Below, in pieces: positions 9,749-18,860 of a DNA stretch of 64,000 bases. The stretch lies in the NCBI GenBank assembly GCA_900465685.1, contig UEGR01000007.1, positions 310,001-374,000 on the forward strand, read 5' to 3'. The DNA is from Hyphomicrobiales bacterium. Its GTDB lineage: Bacteria; Pseudomonadota; Alphaproteobacteria; Rhizobiales; Rhizobiaceae. Position 1 is the first letter of the stretch; each line of letters begins with the position of its first letter. A program made the position numbers and the translations under genes. Under the pieces are notes generated by a model. It made no database searches. It saw only the letters and a list, made by a program, of their open reading frames with translations, and was not told the DNA's origin.

Positions 9749-10585
9749 GTGCAGGATGAAACTAAAGTGACCGCTCAGCCCTCTTTTTATGGAACAGCCA
9801 CATGGCTGACCGGCGATTTCCAGCCGGGTTGGCGCAACATATGCGCCGTTCTGGGGCTGGCTTTCACCGGTTGTGTCTCCATGCAAGGCTCCGCTTTGGC
9901 TGAAGCTGCGCCGAAGAAGACTGCCGTTATCGAGCTTTTCACCAGCCAAGGCTGCAAATCCTGCCCGAAGGCTGACGATAATTTTGCCAAATTCGCCGAT
10001 GATCCGAGCGTGCTGGCGCTGTCGTTTCACGTCAATTACTGGGATTATATGGGGTGGCGCGACACGCTTGCTACCCAGGATAATACCGACCGGCAGAATG
10101 CCTATCGCAATTCCTTCAACGCGCGCATGATCTATACGCCGCAGGCCATCATCAACGGCCGGGCGGAGGTCAACGGTCGCGATGGCGGGGCTATCAACGC
10201 ACAGATCGCTGCCGACAAGCTGACTGTGCCTGTCGCAATCAACCGGCTCGATGATGGTCGTTTGTCCATCGAAATCGGTGCTGGCGAAAAGCCGAAATCA
10301 CCGGTGCATGTGGTGCTGTTCTATTTCCGCGATGCGGTGACCATACCGATCACCGAAGGCGAGAATGCCGGTCAGGATATCACTTACCGAAACACGGTGA
10401 GCGAGATCAACACGATCGGCATGTGGGACGGCAAGGCGCTGAAAATCGAACTCCCCGCTTCCGAACTGAAACGCAAGGATGTTTCCGGTTGCGCGGTCAT
10501 TCTGCAGGAAACCAGGGACGACAATTCGCTCGGGCGCATCCATGGCGCGGCCATGTTCAAGGAAAAAGCGCCAGTCGGCCTCTGA
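9749..10585 (+). CDS. DUF1223 thioredoxin-like exported protein
   Basis: 278 residues from a GTG start; a second GTG at 9767 is also possible. A hydrophobic stretch, NICAVLGLAFTGCVSM, ends at an AxA-like site (GSALAEA), so it is probably exported. The mature part begins VIELFTSQGCKSCPKAD, with a CXXC pair at Cys69/Cys72 in a thioredoxin-like setting, and contains YIYTPQAIINGR-like text typical of DUF1223. The family is widespread in Rhizobiales and has no firmly assigned role; a periplasmic thiol function is inference. Confidence 0.85.
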   Translation: MQDETKVTAQPSFYGTATWLTGDFQPGWRNICAVLGLAFTGCVSMQGSALAEAAPKKTAVIELFTSQGCKSCPKADDNFAKFADDPSVLALSFHVNYWDYMGWRDTLATQDNTDRQNAYRNSFNARMIYTPQAIINGRAEVNGRDGGAINAQIAADKLTVPVAINRLDDGRLSIEIGAGEKPKSPVHVVLFYFRDAVTIPITEGENAGQDITYRNTVSEINTIGMWDGKALKIELPASELKRKDVSGCAVILQETRDDNSLGRIHGAAMFKEKAPVGL

Positions 10586-11090
10586 CCGCGGCGGCTTCAG
10601 CACAAACCATAGTTTTCAAATCCGGCAGCATTGTCGGATATCGAACATAGTCGTCACTTTTCGGGAAGGGTATCAGTCTCGGAGATCTGGAGACCGTATC
10701 AGTGTTGCGGCACGGTCGGACGAAGAAGGTTGGTTCGGCTCGGGCAGTCCTTTGGGCGGGGGGCTTGGGGTCGGACATACCCGAACCGAACCGTCTCAGG
10801 CAACACGTGGATGCTGAAGCCATAATCAGGCTGGAATGCGAAGCTGACAAGGCGAAAATGTGTTCAACGATCACCATTCCAGACAGACTTTCGTTTTTCG
10901 TGAACAACTAATGCACGATCAAACAGGCAGTGAATCTGGCGTTTTATGAGGGAAATCCCGGTCAATTGAACAGCAGGGCCGCCGCCTGCACTTGAATTTG
11001 TTTCACAAAAGCATCACCCTACTGTCATGCGCTTCGTTTCAGCGAAGACGCGCCTGCCGCTTCGCCACCCACAGGGCTGAAAGGAAGGAC
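10586..11090. other. 505-base gap with no supported gene
   Basis: Short frames exist on both strands (for example 10631-10825 plus and 10557-10907 minus), but none has a good ribosome site, family resemblance or coding-like composition. No clear repeat, terminator or RNA was recognised apart from the ribosome site AAGGAAGG just before the next gene. Confidence 0.5.
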
Positions 11091-11489
11091 ATGGATATTT
11101 CAAGCGCAGCAAGTGAGGATTCATCATCCTCGTCCAACGCGTCCGCGTCGCCAAAGGTCGTCTCACTCGACCGCGCCAGACCGACCCCCTCCACCATCAG
11201 TTTCGACCGGCATGAACTTGGCAAGATTCTGAACATTTATGGCCGGATGGTTGCCGCCGGGGCATGGCGTGACTACGCCATCGACCATTTGAGTGACCGG
11301 GCCGTCTTTTCCATCTTCCGGCGCGCCAGCGAGGTTCCGCTGTTCCGCATCGAGAAGAATCCCAAGCTGGCTCAAAAGCAGGGTGCTTATTCGGTTATCG
11401 CCGCAAGCGGGCTGATCATGAAGCGCGGCCATGAGCTGGAACGTGTGCTGCGCGTTTTTGACAAGAGCCTGAAACTCGTCGAGGCCTGA
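11091..11489 (+). CDS. DUF2794 protein
   Basis: 132 residues from ATG 11091, placed because AAGGAAGG precedes it; an upstream in-frame extension to 10992 looks non-coding. A Ser/Ala-rich N terminus (about 35 residues) is followed by a compact domain from SFDRHELGKILNIYGRMVAA to LIMKRGHELERVLRVFDKSL. This is the DUF2794 family, restricted mainly to Alphaproteobacteria and of unknown function. It is soluble, with no signal or membrane segment. Confidence 0.85.
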   Translation: MDISSAASEDSSSSSNASASPKVVSLDRARPTPSTISFDRHELGKILNIYGRMVAAGAWRDYAIDHLSDRAVFSIFRRASEVPLFRIEKNPKLAQKQGAYSVIAASGLIMKRGHELERVLRVFDKSLKLVEA

Positions 11490-11501
11490 ACGTCGCCGCG
11501 C

Positions 11502-12047
11502 TCAGGATGAGGATAGCGGCATCCTGCCCGGCTCAAGCGTGCGCCCGCCATTGAGCGACAGCTGCATCAGCACGGTATCCAGCCAGCGCCCGTGCTTGAA
11601 GCCTGAACCCTCGATCCGTCCGCAATGCTGGAAGCCTAGGCTTTCATGCAGCCGTACCGAACCAATATTGTTCTCACCATCGCCGATGACGGCCAATAGT
11701 TGCCGGAAACCCAAAACCGTTACCCGTTCGATCAGCTCGCGCAGGAGAAGCTTGCCGACGCCCTTATTCTTGGCCTCTGGCGCGATATAGATCGAATCCT
11801 CCGCAAGCCAGCGATAGGCCGGTCTGGTGCGGAAATAGCTGGCATAGGCATAGCCCAGCACCACGCCCTCCTCTTCCGCAATCAGAATTGGGAAACCCTG
11901 CTCGACAAAGCCCTCAAAGCGCTGTCGCAAATCTTCACGCGAGGGCGGCTCAACCTCATAAGACCCGGAACCGTTCAGCACGGCTTCGGTATAGATCGCA
12001 GTGATGGCATCGATGTCGGTGGGGAGGAAATCGCGAACGATGGGCAT
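11502..12047 (-). CDS. GNAT acetyltransferase of the phosphinothricin/methionine sulfoximine type
   Basis: 181 residues. It begins MPIVRDFLPTDIDAITAIYT, has DSIYIAPEAKNKGVGKLLL (the acetyl-CoA loop), and ends with the PAT-family text GFKHGRWLDTVLMQ. Such enzymes N-acetylate methionine sulfoximine, phosphinothricin or related small amines. The true substrate is not shown. It converges with the DUF2794 gene, with a 12-base gap. Confidence 0.85.
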   Translation of the reverse strand: MPIVRDFLPTDIDAITAIYTEAVLNGSGSYEVEPPSREDLRQRFEGFVEQGFPILIAEEEGVVLGYAYASYFRTRPAYRWLAEDSIYIAPEAKNKGVGKLLLRELIERVTVLGFRQLLAVIGDGENNIGSVRLHESLGFQHCGRIEGSGFKHGRWLDTVLMQLSLNGGRTLEPGRMPLSSS

Positions 12048-12113
12048 GAGGCAGAACCGGAGAAATGATTTTACACATTTCCAGCATGCATCATGAAACC
12101 GTCAGACAAAAGC

Positions 12114-12141
12114 AAAAAGGGCAGCGTTACCGCTGCCCTTT
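12114..12141 (-). terminator. terminator of the Bax-inhibitor-1 family gene
   Basis: Stem AAAGGGCAGCG / CGCTGCCCTTT (12116-12126, 12131-12141) with a TTAC loop. The A run at 12114-12118 is a T run on the minus strand. It lies just after the minus-strand stop at 12165. Confidence 0.88.
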
Positions 12142-12164
12142 CGCATTCCAGCTTCTTCTGCTGA

Positions 12165-12947
12165 TTAGTTACGGTTGCCCATGAACTGCAGCAGGAAGGT
12201 GAACATGTTGATGAAGTCGAGGTAGAGACGCAGCGCGCCCATCACGACCTTGCGGCCCTGCGTATCCGAAGCATCGCCTTCGTAATACATTTCCTTGATC
12301 GACTGCGTGTCGTAGGCGGTGAGGCCTGCGAAGATCAGAACACCGATCACCGAGATTGCAAACTGCAATGCCGAGGAGCCGAGGAAGATATTGACGACCG
12401 AAGCCAGGATCAGACCGAACAGGCCCATGATCAGGAACGAGCCCATAGCGGACAGATCACGCTTGGTCGTGTAGCCATAGAGCGACAGCGCACCGAAGGA
12501 CGCGGCGGTCACGAAGAAGGTGCGAACGATGCTCTGGCCGGTGAAGACCAGGAAGATCGACGACAGCGACAGGCCGACGAGAGCTGCATAGCCCCAGAAG
12601 ACGGCGTTAGCGGTCGAGACCGAAAGACGTTCGATGCGGAAGCTCAGGAAGAACACTGCCGCCAGCGGCGCAAGCATCACCACCCAGCGCAGCGGCGAGG
12701 TGTAGAGCGCGACGCCAAGGCCCGTGAGCATCTTGCCGTTAGCAAGCTGCGCGACGGCTGCGGACGGGTCCGTCGTCGTTGCGAGTGCCGCAACGGCGAA
12801 TGCAGCAAGGCCGGTAACGGCCAGGCCGATAGCCATCATGTTATAGACGCCCAGCATATAGCTGCGCAGACCCTGATCGATGCCTGCATCGGCGCGAGCG
12901 CCGCCTACGGGCCTCTGCTGCGCCTGAATATTGCGAAAGTCAGCCAT
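12165..12947 (-). CDS. Bax inhibitor-1 / YccA family membrane protein
   Basis: 260 residues. A short hydrophilic N terminus (MADFRNIQAQQRPVGGARAD) precedes seven hydrophobic segments. The C-terminal AYDTQSIKEMYYEGDASDTQ contains the conserved Asp region of the BI-1 pH-sensing site. Bacterial members are pH-dependent cation (Ca2+) leak channels or modulators of the FtsH protease (YccA). Which of these applies is not visible. It is monocistronic with its own terminator. Confidence 0.92.
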   Translation of the reverse strand: MADFRNIQAQQRPVGGARADAGIDQGLRSYMLGVYNMMAIGLAVTGLAAFAVAALATTTDPSAAVAQLANGKMLTGLGVALYTSPLRWVVMLAPLAAVFFLSFRIERLSVSTANAVFWGYAALVGLSLSSIFLVFTGQSIVRTFFVTAASFGALSLYGYTTKRDLSAMGSFLIMGLFGLILASVVNIFLGSSALQFAISVIGVLIFAGLTAYDTQSIKEMYYEGDASDTQGRKVVMGALRLYLDFINMFTFLLQFMGNRN

Positions 12948-13180
12948 GACTTAAATCCTCTTGCCATGTCCCGTCCGGTGTCGGGGCGCTCATTCCGGCG
13001 AGCCGCCGCCAGGCGCCGCTGGCGGGACTCCAGCATGCCTGCCTGACATTATGGGGATTATGGCCCTCACGTACAAGTACCGCCTGTAAAAAAACGCGAG
13101 GGTCACGGCGAAAAACCGAACCGCATTCTCCATACGATCCAATGGCTTATGCTTTTTGAGCCCCCCACATTACAAATCGC

Positions 13181-15730
13181 TCATATAGTCCGGAGCACTT
13201 GTGCAGGCTTCTGGCCCAGCACGCGCCATGTACCGGCCAATCCGAAACCGACCGTCAGCACCAGCGCAACCGCCACGGTCATCAGCGCCACATCAGGCAG
13301 GAAGCTCGCCTTGAGCTTCATGATTTCCACCACGACATACCAGCCAGCCGCACTGCCGGCGGCAAGTGCAAAAAGGGCTGTCGCGAGACCGAGCAGCATA
13401 TATTCCATGACATAGGCTGCAATCAGCGTGCCGCGTGTGGCCCCCAGCGTCTTCAGGACGACAGCATCGTGTACCCGGGCGCGGTTGCCCGCAGCCAGCG
13501 CACCGCCCAGCACCAGAACCGAAGCGGCAAGCGCAATGGAAGCCGCAGCGCGAATGGCTGTTGCAAGCTGGCTGATGAGATCATTGGCGACATTGAGCGC
13601 ATCGGTCACGCTGACTGTCGTGACAGCGGGCCATGTCTTGGTAACTTGTCGGAGCACATCGGGCGCGCGGTTTTTCTGGTTGTCCGGAATGGTGAGCGTT
13701 GCAAGCCATGTCGCTGGCGCACCGGCAAAGGTGTTGGGCGAAAACACCATGACGAAATTCATCGCCAGCGTTTCCCACTGCACCTGACGGAAGCTCGCGA
13801 TCTTTGCGGTGATGTTGCGGCCCAGCACATTGACCGTCACCTTGTCTCCAAGCTTCAGGCCCAGTTCCTTGCCTTCCCGTTCGGAGAAAGAGACCAGCGG
13901 CTCACCGCTATAATCGGCAGGCCACCATTCACCTTCGCTCAGCGTCGAGTTATCCGGCACCTTGTCGGCAAATGTAATGCCGCGGTCGCCGCGCAGAACC
14001 CATGCCGCCTCAGGCGGAATGGTCATGTCGCGGAGATTGGTGCCGTTGAAAGCCACGATACGCCCACGCAGCATCGGGCCGGAGGTGAGCTTGCCGTCTG
14101 GCACGATACCGCTCACCAGTTTGGTGAAATCGCCAATGTCGCGGTTCTGGATATCGACGAAAAAGAAGTCCGGCGCCTGTGCCGGAATATTCTCAGTGAC
14201 CTGACGGCGCAGATTACCATCGATCAGCGCAATCGCCACCATCAGCGTAAGGCCGAGGCCGAGCGAAAGCACCACTGAAGGCGTCAGCGCACCGGGACGG
14301 TGAATATTGCCGACTGCAAGCCGAAGCGCCGTCGAGCGCACACGCGGTGCGCGGCGGGCAAGCCAGCGTATGCCATCGGCCACAAGCCGCAGCACGCCGA
14401 AAGCAGCAATGGCCGAGACGATGAAGATCGCCGCAATCCGCCGGTCATAGGCAACGTAAAGCGCCAGAGCGGCGAGAGCCGCAATCAGCAGAACCGCCAG
14501 CCCCAGATAAAGCAGCGGTGGCAGACCACGCTGCTCAAAGCCCTGCTCGCGGAACAGGGCCGTCGCCGGAATATCGCGGGCGCGACCGAGCGGAATGATC
14601 GCAAAGGCGAGCGTGGTGATCAGGCCGAAGACGGCGGCGAGCGCCAACGCGCCGGGAAAGAAGCCGCCGCCACCGGCGACCGGCAGATAATTGGCCAGCA
14701 CTATTCCAGCAGCAAACGGAATAATCGCCGCCAGAATGAGCCCAAGCACAATACCGATCAGGCCAATCACCATGATCTGCACCAGATAGACCAGAACCGC
14801 AAAGCGCGCAGGCGCGCCAAGCGACTTGAAGGTCGCGATCACACCGCGCTTGCCATCGAGATAAGCGCGCACAGCATTGGCCACACCGACACCACCGACG
14901 ATCAGCGCCGTCAGGCCCACCAGTGTCAGGAACTGCGAGAAGCGCTCGATATTGGCGCTCAGCGCCGGAGCGGCATTGGCGCGGGAGCGGATATTCCATC
15001 CGGCATCCGGGAAATCGGCGGTCGCCAGACGTCTGACTTCGGCAATTGCCGAATCTGGCGCGCCATTGGGAAGCGCGACCTTATAAACATGGTCGACAAG
15101 GCTGCCCGGCTGGATCAAACCCGAAGCCCGCAAGCCATCAAGCGAAACCAGAAAACGCGGTGCAAAATTGAAGCCGGACGAAAGAAGGTCCGGTTCGCTT
15201 TCGATCACACCGCGCAATTCGAATGTTTGCGAACCGAGCAGTACCTTTGCGCCGAGCGACAGCCCCATGCGGTTGAGAAAATCCTGGGAGACCGCAGCGC
15301 CGTAAACATCGCCTTTGACCGCCGTCATATCGGCCAGCGACTGCTCCGGTGCGACCTTCAGCGTACCATAGAGCGGATAGGCGGCATCGACCGCCTTCAC
15401 CTCGACCAGCGACTGGTCGGAACCATCCGGCATACGAGCCATGGAGCGCATTGTCGCGCTTTCGGCCATCCTGCCCTGCTTTTCGATAAAGGCGCGCTCA
15501 TCGACGGATGCTTCGCGCTGATTGAGCGCAAAGCTGACATCACCGCCGAGAATGCTCTGACCTTCCGACGCAATGCCGGTGCTGACCGACCGCGCCACGG
15601 AATTGACGCCGCCAATGGCCGCCACGCCAAGCGCGATGCAGGCCAGAAAAATATAGAACCCGGCAAGCCCGCCGCGCATTTCGCGCAGTGCAAAGCGGAG
15701 TGCCAGCGAAAGCGACGTCGCAGATTTCAT
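13181..15730 (-). CDS. ABC transporter permease, FtsX/YbbP type
   Basis: 849 residues. An N-terminal membrane helix (about residues 20-40) is followed by a large periplasmic domain, three FtsX helices (about 255-385), further central helices, a second periplasmic domain and three C-terminal FtsX helices. This duplicated MacB/FtsX layout is that of YbbP. It overlaps the ATPase gene by 4 bases (ATGA), so the two form one transporter. In E. coli ybbAP lies divergent from tesA, as here. The substrate is unknown, probably a lipid or envelope component. Confidence 0.9.
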   Translation of the reverse strand: MKSATSLSLALRFALREMRGGLAGFYIFLACIALGVAAIGGVNSVARSVSTGIASEGQSILGGDVSFALNQREASVDERAFIEKQGRMAESATMRSMARMPDGSDQSLVEVKAVDAAYPLYGTLKVAPEQSLADMTAVKGDVYGAAVSQDFLNRMGLSLGAKVLLGSQTFELRGVIESEPDLLSSGFNFAPRFLVSLDGLRASGLIQPGSLVDHVYKVALPNGAPDSAIAEVRRLATADFPDAGWNIRSRANAAPALSANIERFSQFLTLVGLTALIVGGVGVANAVRAYLDGKRGVIATFKSLGAPARFAVLVYLVQIMVIGLIGIVLGLILAAIIPFAAGIVLANYLPVAGGGGFFPGALALAAVFGLITTLAFAIIPLGRARDIPATALFREQGFEQRGLPPLLYLGLAVLLIAALAALALYVAYDRRIAAIFIVSAIAAFGVLRLVADGIRWLARRAPRVRSTALRLAVGNIHRPGALTPSVVLSLGLGLTLMVAIALIDGNLRRQVTENIPAQAPDFFFVDIQNRDIGDFTKLVSGIVPDGKLTSGPMLRGRIVAFNGTNLRDMTIPPEAAWVLRGDRGITFADKVPDNSTLSEGEWWPADYSGEPLVSFSEREGKELGLKLGDKVTVNVLGRNITAKIASFRQVQWETLAMNFVMVFSPNTFAGAPATWLATLTIPDNQKNRAPDVLRQVTKTWPAVTTVSVTDALNVANDLISQLATAIRAAASIALAASVLVLGGALAAGNRARVHDAVVLKTLGATRGTLIAAYVMEYMLLGLATALFALAAGSAAGWYVVVEIMKLKASFLPDVALMTVAVALVLTVGFGLAGTWRVLGQKPAQVLRTI

Positions 15731-16455
15731 GCGCCAGCCACCAGTTTCTCAAGCACCGCACCACCCTTGGCAGGTTCTTCGATGCAACCGGAACGGACGG
15801 GAATCTCGCGGTCGCAACGCGCAGCCAGCGACGGATCGTGGGTAACCAGCACCATGGTCAGCCCGTTTTCGCGCTGTTTGGCGAAGAGCAGATCGGCAAT
15901 CTGCCGCCCTGTCGTGGTGTCGAGATTACCGGTCGGCTCATCGGCAATGAGAATTTTCGGCGACGGCGCAAGCGCGCGTGCAATCGCCACGCGCTGCTGC
16001 TCACCGCCGGACAGTTCGGATGGGTAATGCGTCAGCCGTTCGCCAAGTCCAACGGCCTTCAACTCGCGTTCCGCAACGTCGAATGCGTCCCGGCGTCCGG
16101 CCAGCTCCAGCGGAACCGCCACATTTTCCAGCGCCGTCATATTGGGGATCAGGTGAAACGACTGGAACACGATGCCGATATTGGCCCCGCGAAAAGCGGC
16201 TGCCTGATCCTCGCTCATCTGGCTGATGGTCTCGCCCGCAATCTTCACAGTTCCGTTATCGACATGCTCCAGCCCTGCCAGAACCATGAGAAGTGTGGAT
16301 TTACCCGAACCGGACGGACCGACAATGCCCACGGACTGGCCGCTGGCAATATTGAGGGAGACACCCTTCAGCACATGCACCGATGATGCAGCATGGCCAA
16401 GCGTCAGATGAACATTCTCAAGTTCGATAATCGGGCCAACAGCCTGTTCCGTCAC
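15727..16455 (-). CDS. ABC transporter ATPase, LolD/YbbA type
   Basis: 242 residues: Walker A GPSGSGKST, signature LSGGEQQRVAIARAL, Walker B ILIADEPTGNLD and the typical LolD/MacB N terminus IELENVHLTLGHAASSVHVL. It powers the FtsX-type permease encoded immediately downstream. The gene is divergent from the GDSL esterase; 129 bases between the two starts hold both promoters. Confidence 0.93.
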   Translation of the reverse strand: MTEQAVGPIIELENVHLTLGHAASSVHVLKGVSLNIASGQSVGIVGPSGSGKSTLLMVLAGLEHVDNGTVKIAGETISQMSEDQAAAFRGANIGIVFQSFHLIPNMTALENVAVPLELAGRRDAFDVAERELKAVGLGERLTHYPSELSGGEQQRVAIARALAPSPKILIADEPTGNLDTTTGRQIADLLFAKQRENGLTMVLVTHDPSLAARCDREIPVRSGCIEEPAKGGAVLEKLVAGA

Positions 16456-16584
16456 GCGGTTTTCTTCCTATATGAATCAGTAGAACTGAAGAGCGCGCCA
16501 CAAATTTGAACTTATGTTGCGCCAACTATTGAATAAATCACGTGAGCTGTCGCTCACCCTTTTACCGAATATGGGTTGCCAACG

Positions 16585-17307
16585 ATGCGTTTCAAACTCT
16601 CAATTCCGGCATGGCTCTCGATTTTTGCGATCCTCGGATCGGTTTTTGCTGGCAGCGTCTATGCCCAGCAAGAGCCGGCACAGGAGGACCCGACGGGCCT
16701 GGAAGACGCTCTGCCGACCGAGCAGCTTTCGCAGGTCAAGGTTGTCGGCTTCGGTGACAGCCTGATGGCCGGTTATCTCCTGCCCGTCAACGCCGCCTTT
16801 CCGCAGCAGCTTGAAAAAGCGCTGAACGACAAGGGCGTCGAGGTTTCAATTGAAAATGCAGGCGTATCGGGCGACACAACCACCGGCGGCCTGTCGCGCA
16901 TCGACTGGTCCATCCCCGATGGAACTGACCTCGTCATTCTTGAACTCGGCGCCAACGATGCCCTGCGCGGCATCCAGCCCGATATTACGGAAAAGAATCT
17001 GGACGACATGCTGGCGCGCCTCAAGGAGCGCGGCATTTCCGTCATTCTGGCAGGCATGATCGCGCCACCCAATATGGGCAAGGACTATGCCGCCAAGTTC
17101 AACCCGATTTATCCGAAGCTGGCGCAGAAATATGGCGTACCGCTCTACCCGTTTTTCCTCGACGGCGTAGCAACCAAGAAGGATCTTCTGCTTGAGGATG
17201 GAATGCACCCCAACGAAAAAGGTGTCGAAGCAATGGTGGCAAACTTTATGCCCACTATCGAAAAAAGCCTGTCCGACATGCAAAACAAGGGGACATCAGG
17301 AGGCTGA
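16585..17307 (+). CDS. tesA: GDSL arylesterase / lysophospholipase TesA-like
   Basis: 240 residues from ATG 16585; a TTG nine bases upstream is less likely. A signal peptide ends near GSVYAQQ. Block I GFGDSLMAG has the nucleophile Ser59, GAND in block III is present, and the catalytic pair Asp205-x-x-His208 lies in DGMHPNEKG. The fold is SGNH hydrolase acting on acyl esters in the periplasm. The neighbouring divergent ABC pair reproduces the tesA/ybbAP arrangement. Confidence 0.92.
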   Translation: MRFKLSIPAWLSIFAILGSVFAGSVYAQQEPAQEDPTGLEDALPTEQLSQVKVVGFGDSLMAGYLLPVNAAFPQQLEKALNDKGVEVSIENAGVSGDTTTGGLSRIDWSIPDGTDLVILELGANDALRGIQPDITEKNLDDMLARLKERGISVILAGMIAPPNMGKDYAAKFNPIYPKLAQKYGVPLYPFFLDGVATKKDLLLEDGMHPNEKGVEAMVANFMPTIEKSLSDMQNKGTSGG

Positions 17308-17487
17308 AACCCGTTAGGAGCATAAACAGCTTGCTCCGGGACTCAAACGATGATTCGCTACAAATGCATCGACTTAGCCGAATCGATTTCTGACAGGTAC
17401 GATGTTTTGACTCTCTAGGTTAGAGTGTCCTTTATGCGTCCACGACGCATAGCGCTCTGACACAGAACGCTTCGAGGAGGATGCCTT

Positions 17488-18078
17488 ATGCCGCGTCTTT
17501 TCACTGCCCTCGAAATCCCGCGCGATGCTGCGCTCTCGCTTTCATTATTGCGAGGCGGTCTCCCCGGCGCACGCTGGATTGATGTCGAAAACTACCACAT
17601 AACGTTGCGTTTTATCGGAGATGTGGAAGGCCATGTGGCCGACGAGGTTGCCAATGCGCTTGATCGTGTGCGGCGACCCGAATTCATGCTCAACCTGTCG
17701 GGTGTCAATGCGTTCGGCTCCAAAAAGCCGCACAGCATTTATGCGGGTGTATCCCCGTCGCCTGAACTCAACGCATTGCAGGCGGAAATCGAACGCATCT
17801 GCCAGAGGCTGCACATTCCCGCTGACCCGCGCAAATTCACACCCCATGTGACGCTTGCGCGGCTTCGCAACGCTCGCATCGACGATGTCGTGCGTTACCT
17901 TTCTTCACGCGGCAATTTCGCGACGCCACCCTTCAAGGTGGGCCGTTTCGTGCTGATGTCCTCCCGCGATTCCGTGGGCGGCGGACCTTACATTGTTGAA
18001 GAAGCCTGGCCTTTGGTGGCGTCCACCCGCCAGAACTGGTCGGCCAGCGCTTTCGAAGACGCCAGAACCATCCGGTAA
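17488..18078 (+). CDS. thpR: RNA 2',3'-cyclic phosphodiesterase
   Basis: 196 residues of the 2H phosphoesterase / LigT family. Both catalytic HxTx motifs are present: HITL at 37-40 and HVTL at 120-123. It opens 2',3'-cyclic phosphates on RNA. A good GAGGAGG ribosome site lies just before ATG 17488. The last 91 bases overlap, antisense, the 3' end of the tyrosine phosphatase gene. Confidence 0.92.
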   Translation: MPRLFTALEIPRDAALSLSLLRGGLPGARWIDVENYHITLRFIGDVEGHVADEVANALDRVRRPEFMLNLSGVNAFGSKKPHSIYAGVSPSPELNALQAEIERICQRLHIPADPRKFTPHVTLARLRNARIDDVVRYLSSRGNFATPPFKVGRFVLMSSRDSVGGGPYIVEEAWPLVASTRQNWSASAFEDARTIR

Positions 18079-18497
18079 ACCAGCTCGAAATCCCCGGTTC
18101 CGCCATAATAGGGATCGGGGATTTCAACTGCCTTTCCCTCCGCAATCTCGGTGAACAGCCCAACATGCGCGCTTGCATTTGCAGGCTGCCGTTGTGCGAT
18201 CATCCGCATATTGTAGCGGTCCATCCCAAGGATCAGGTCGAAGCGGCTGAAATCGGCGGCGATCAGCTGGCGACATCGTTGTGCGCTGATATCGAGACCA
18301 TGACGTGCCGCGACGCTGATGGACCGTTCGTCGGGTTCTTCTCCCGTGTGATAACCGTTCGTCCCTGCCGAATCGATCAGCACATTGCGGACACCACGTG
18401 CTTCAAGAACATGTCCCATCACGCCCTCGGCAAGCGGTGAACGGCAGATATTGCCGGCGCAGATGAAAAGAATGCTGGTCGGTTTCTCTATGGTCAC
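17988..18497 (-). CDS. low-molecular-weight protein tyrosine phosphatase
   Basis: 169 residues from GTG 18497 (reading [20 protein letters not shown]); an upstream ATG at 18560 would run into the start of phhB. The catalytic loop C13-AGNIC-R19-S20 is the CX5R(S/T) signature, and the general acid is in PDPYYGG. Members dephosphorylate protein tyrosine or, as low-specificity phosphatases, small phosphates. The conserved C-terminal helix lies in the 91-base antisense overlap with thpR. Confidence 0.92.
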   Translation of the reverse strand: MTIEKPTSILFICAGNICRSPLAEGVMGHVLEARGVRNVLIDSAGTNGYHTGEEPDERSISVAARHGLDISAQRCRQLIAADFSRFDLILGMDRYNMRMIAQRQPANASAHVGLFTEIAEGKAVEIPDPYYGGTGDFELVYRMVLASSKALADQFWRVDATKGQASSTM

Positions 18498-18553
18498 GGA
18501 ACCCTCGCGCTCATGATAAGTTAGTTCAAGAACCGCAACATAGGCGAAAGACG

Positions 18554-18844
18554 ATGGCACGCAACCGGCTGACTGCAGACGAACTGAAACAGGCGCTGAC
18601 CGAACTGGAAGGTTGGCAGAAGGTGGATGATCGCGAGGCGATCACCAAAAGCTTCAAGTTCAAGGACTTCAACGCCGCCTTCGGCTTCATGACACGGGCA
18701 GCACTTTATGCCGAAAAACTCGACCATCATCCCGAATGGTTCAATGTCTATAACCGCGTTGATGTCACGCTTGCGACCCACAGCGAAAATGGCGTAACCG
18801 AGCTGGACATCAAAATGGCACGCAAGATGAACGCGATAGCCTGA
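18554..18844 (+). CDS. phhB: 4a-hydroxytetrahydrobiopterin (pterin carbinolamine) dehydratase
   Basis: 96 residues, the full length of the family. The active-site motif EKLDHHPEW (from about residue 55) carries the catalytic histidines, and the C-terminal His in TLATHSENG completes the set. It recycles the pterin cofactor of phenylalanine hydroxylase and can act in related pterin chemistry. No phenylalanine hydroxylase is in the window. Confidence 0.95.
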   Translation: MARNRLTADELKQALTELEGWQKVDDREAITKSFKFKDFNAAFGFMTRAALYAEKLDHHPEWFNVYNRVDVTLATHSENGVTELDIKMARKMNAIA

Positions 18845-18860
18845 CCCTGATGATAATCGC

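Noticed and set aside
10557-10911. Short frames on both strands in the gap after the DUF1223 gene
   Set aside because: Overlapping frames on opposite strands, no ribosome sites, no family features. Treated as non-coding.
14300-16027. A 575-codon frame opposite the FtsX-type permease and ATPase
   Set aside because: Gln/Arg/His-rich shadow crossing the boundary of two real genes.
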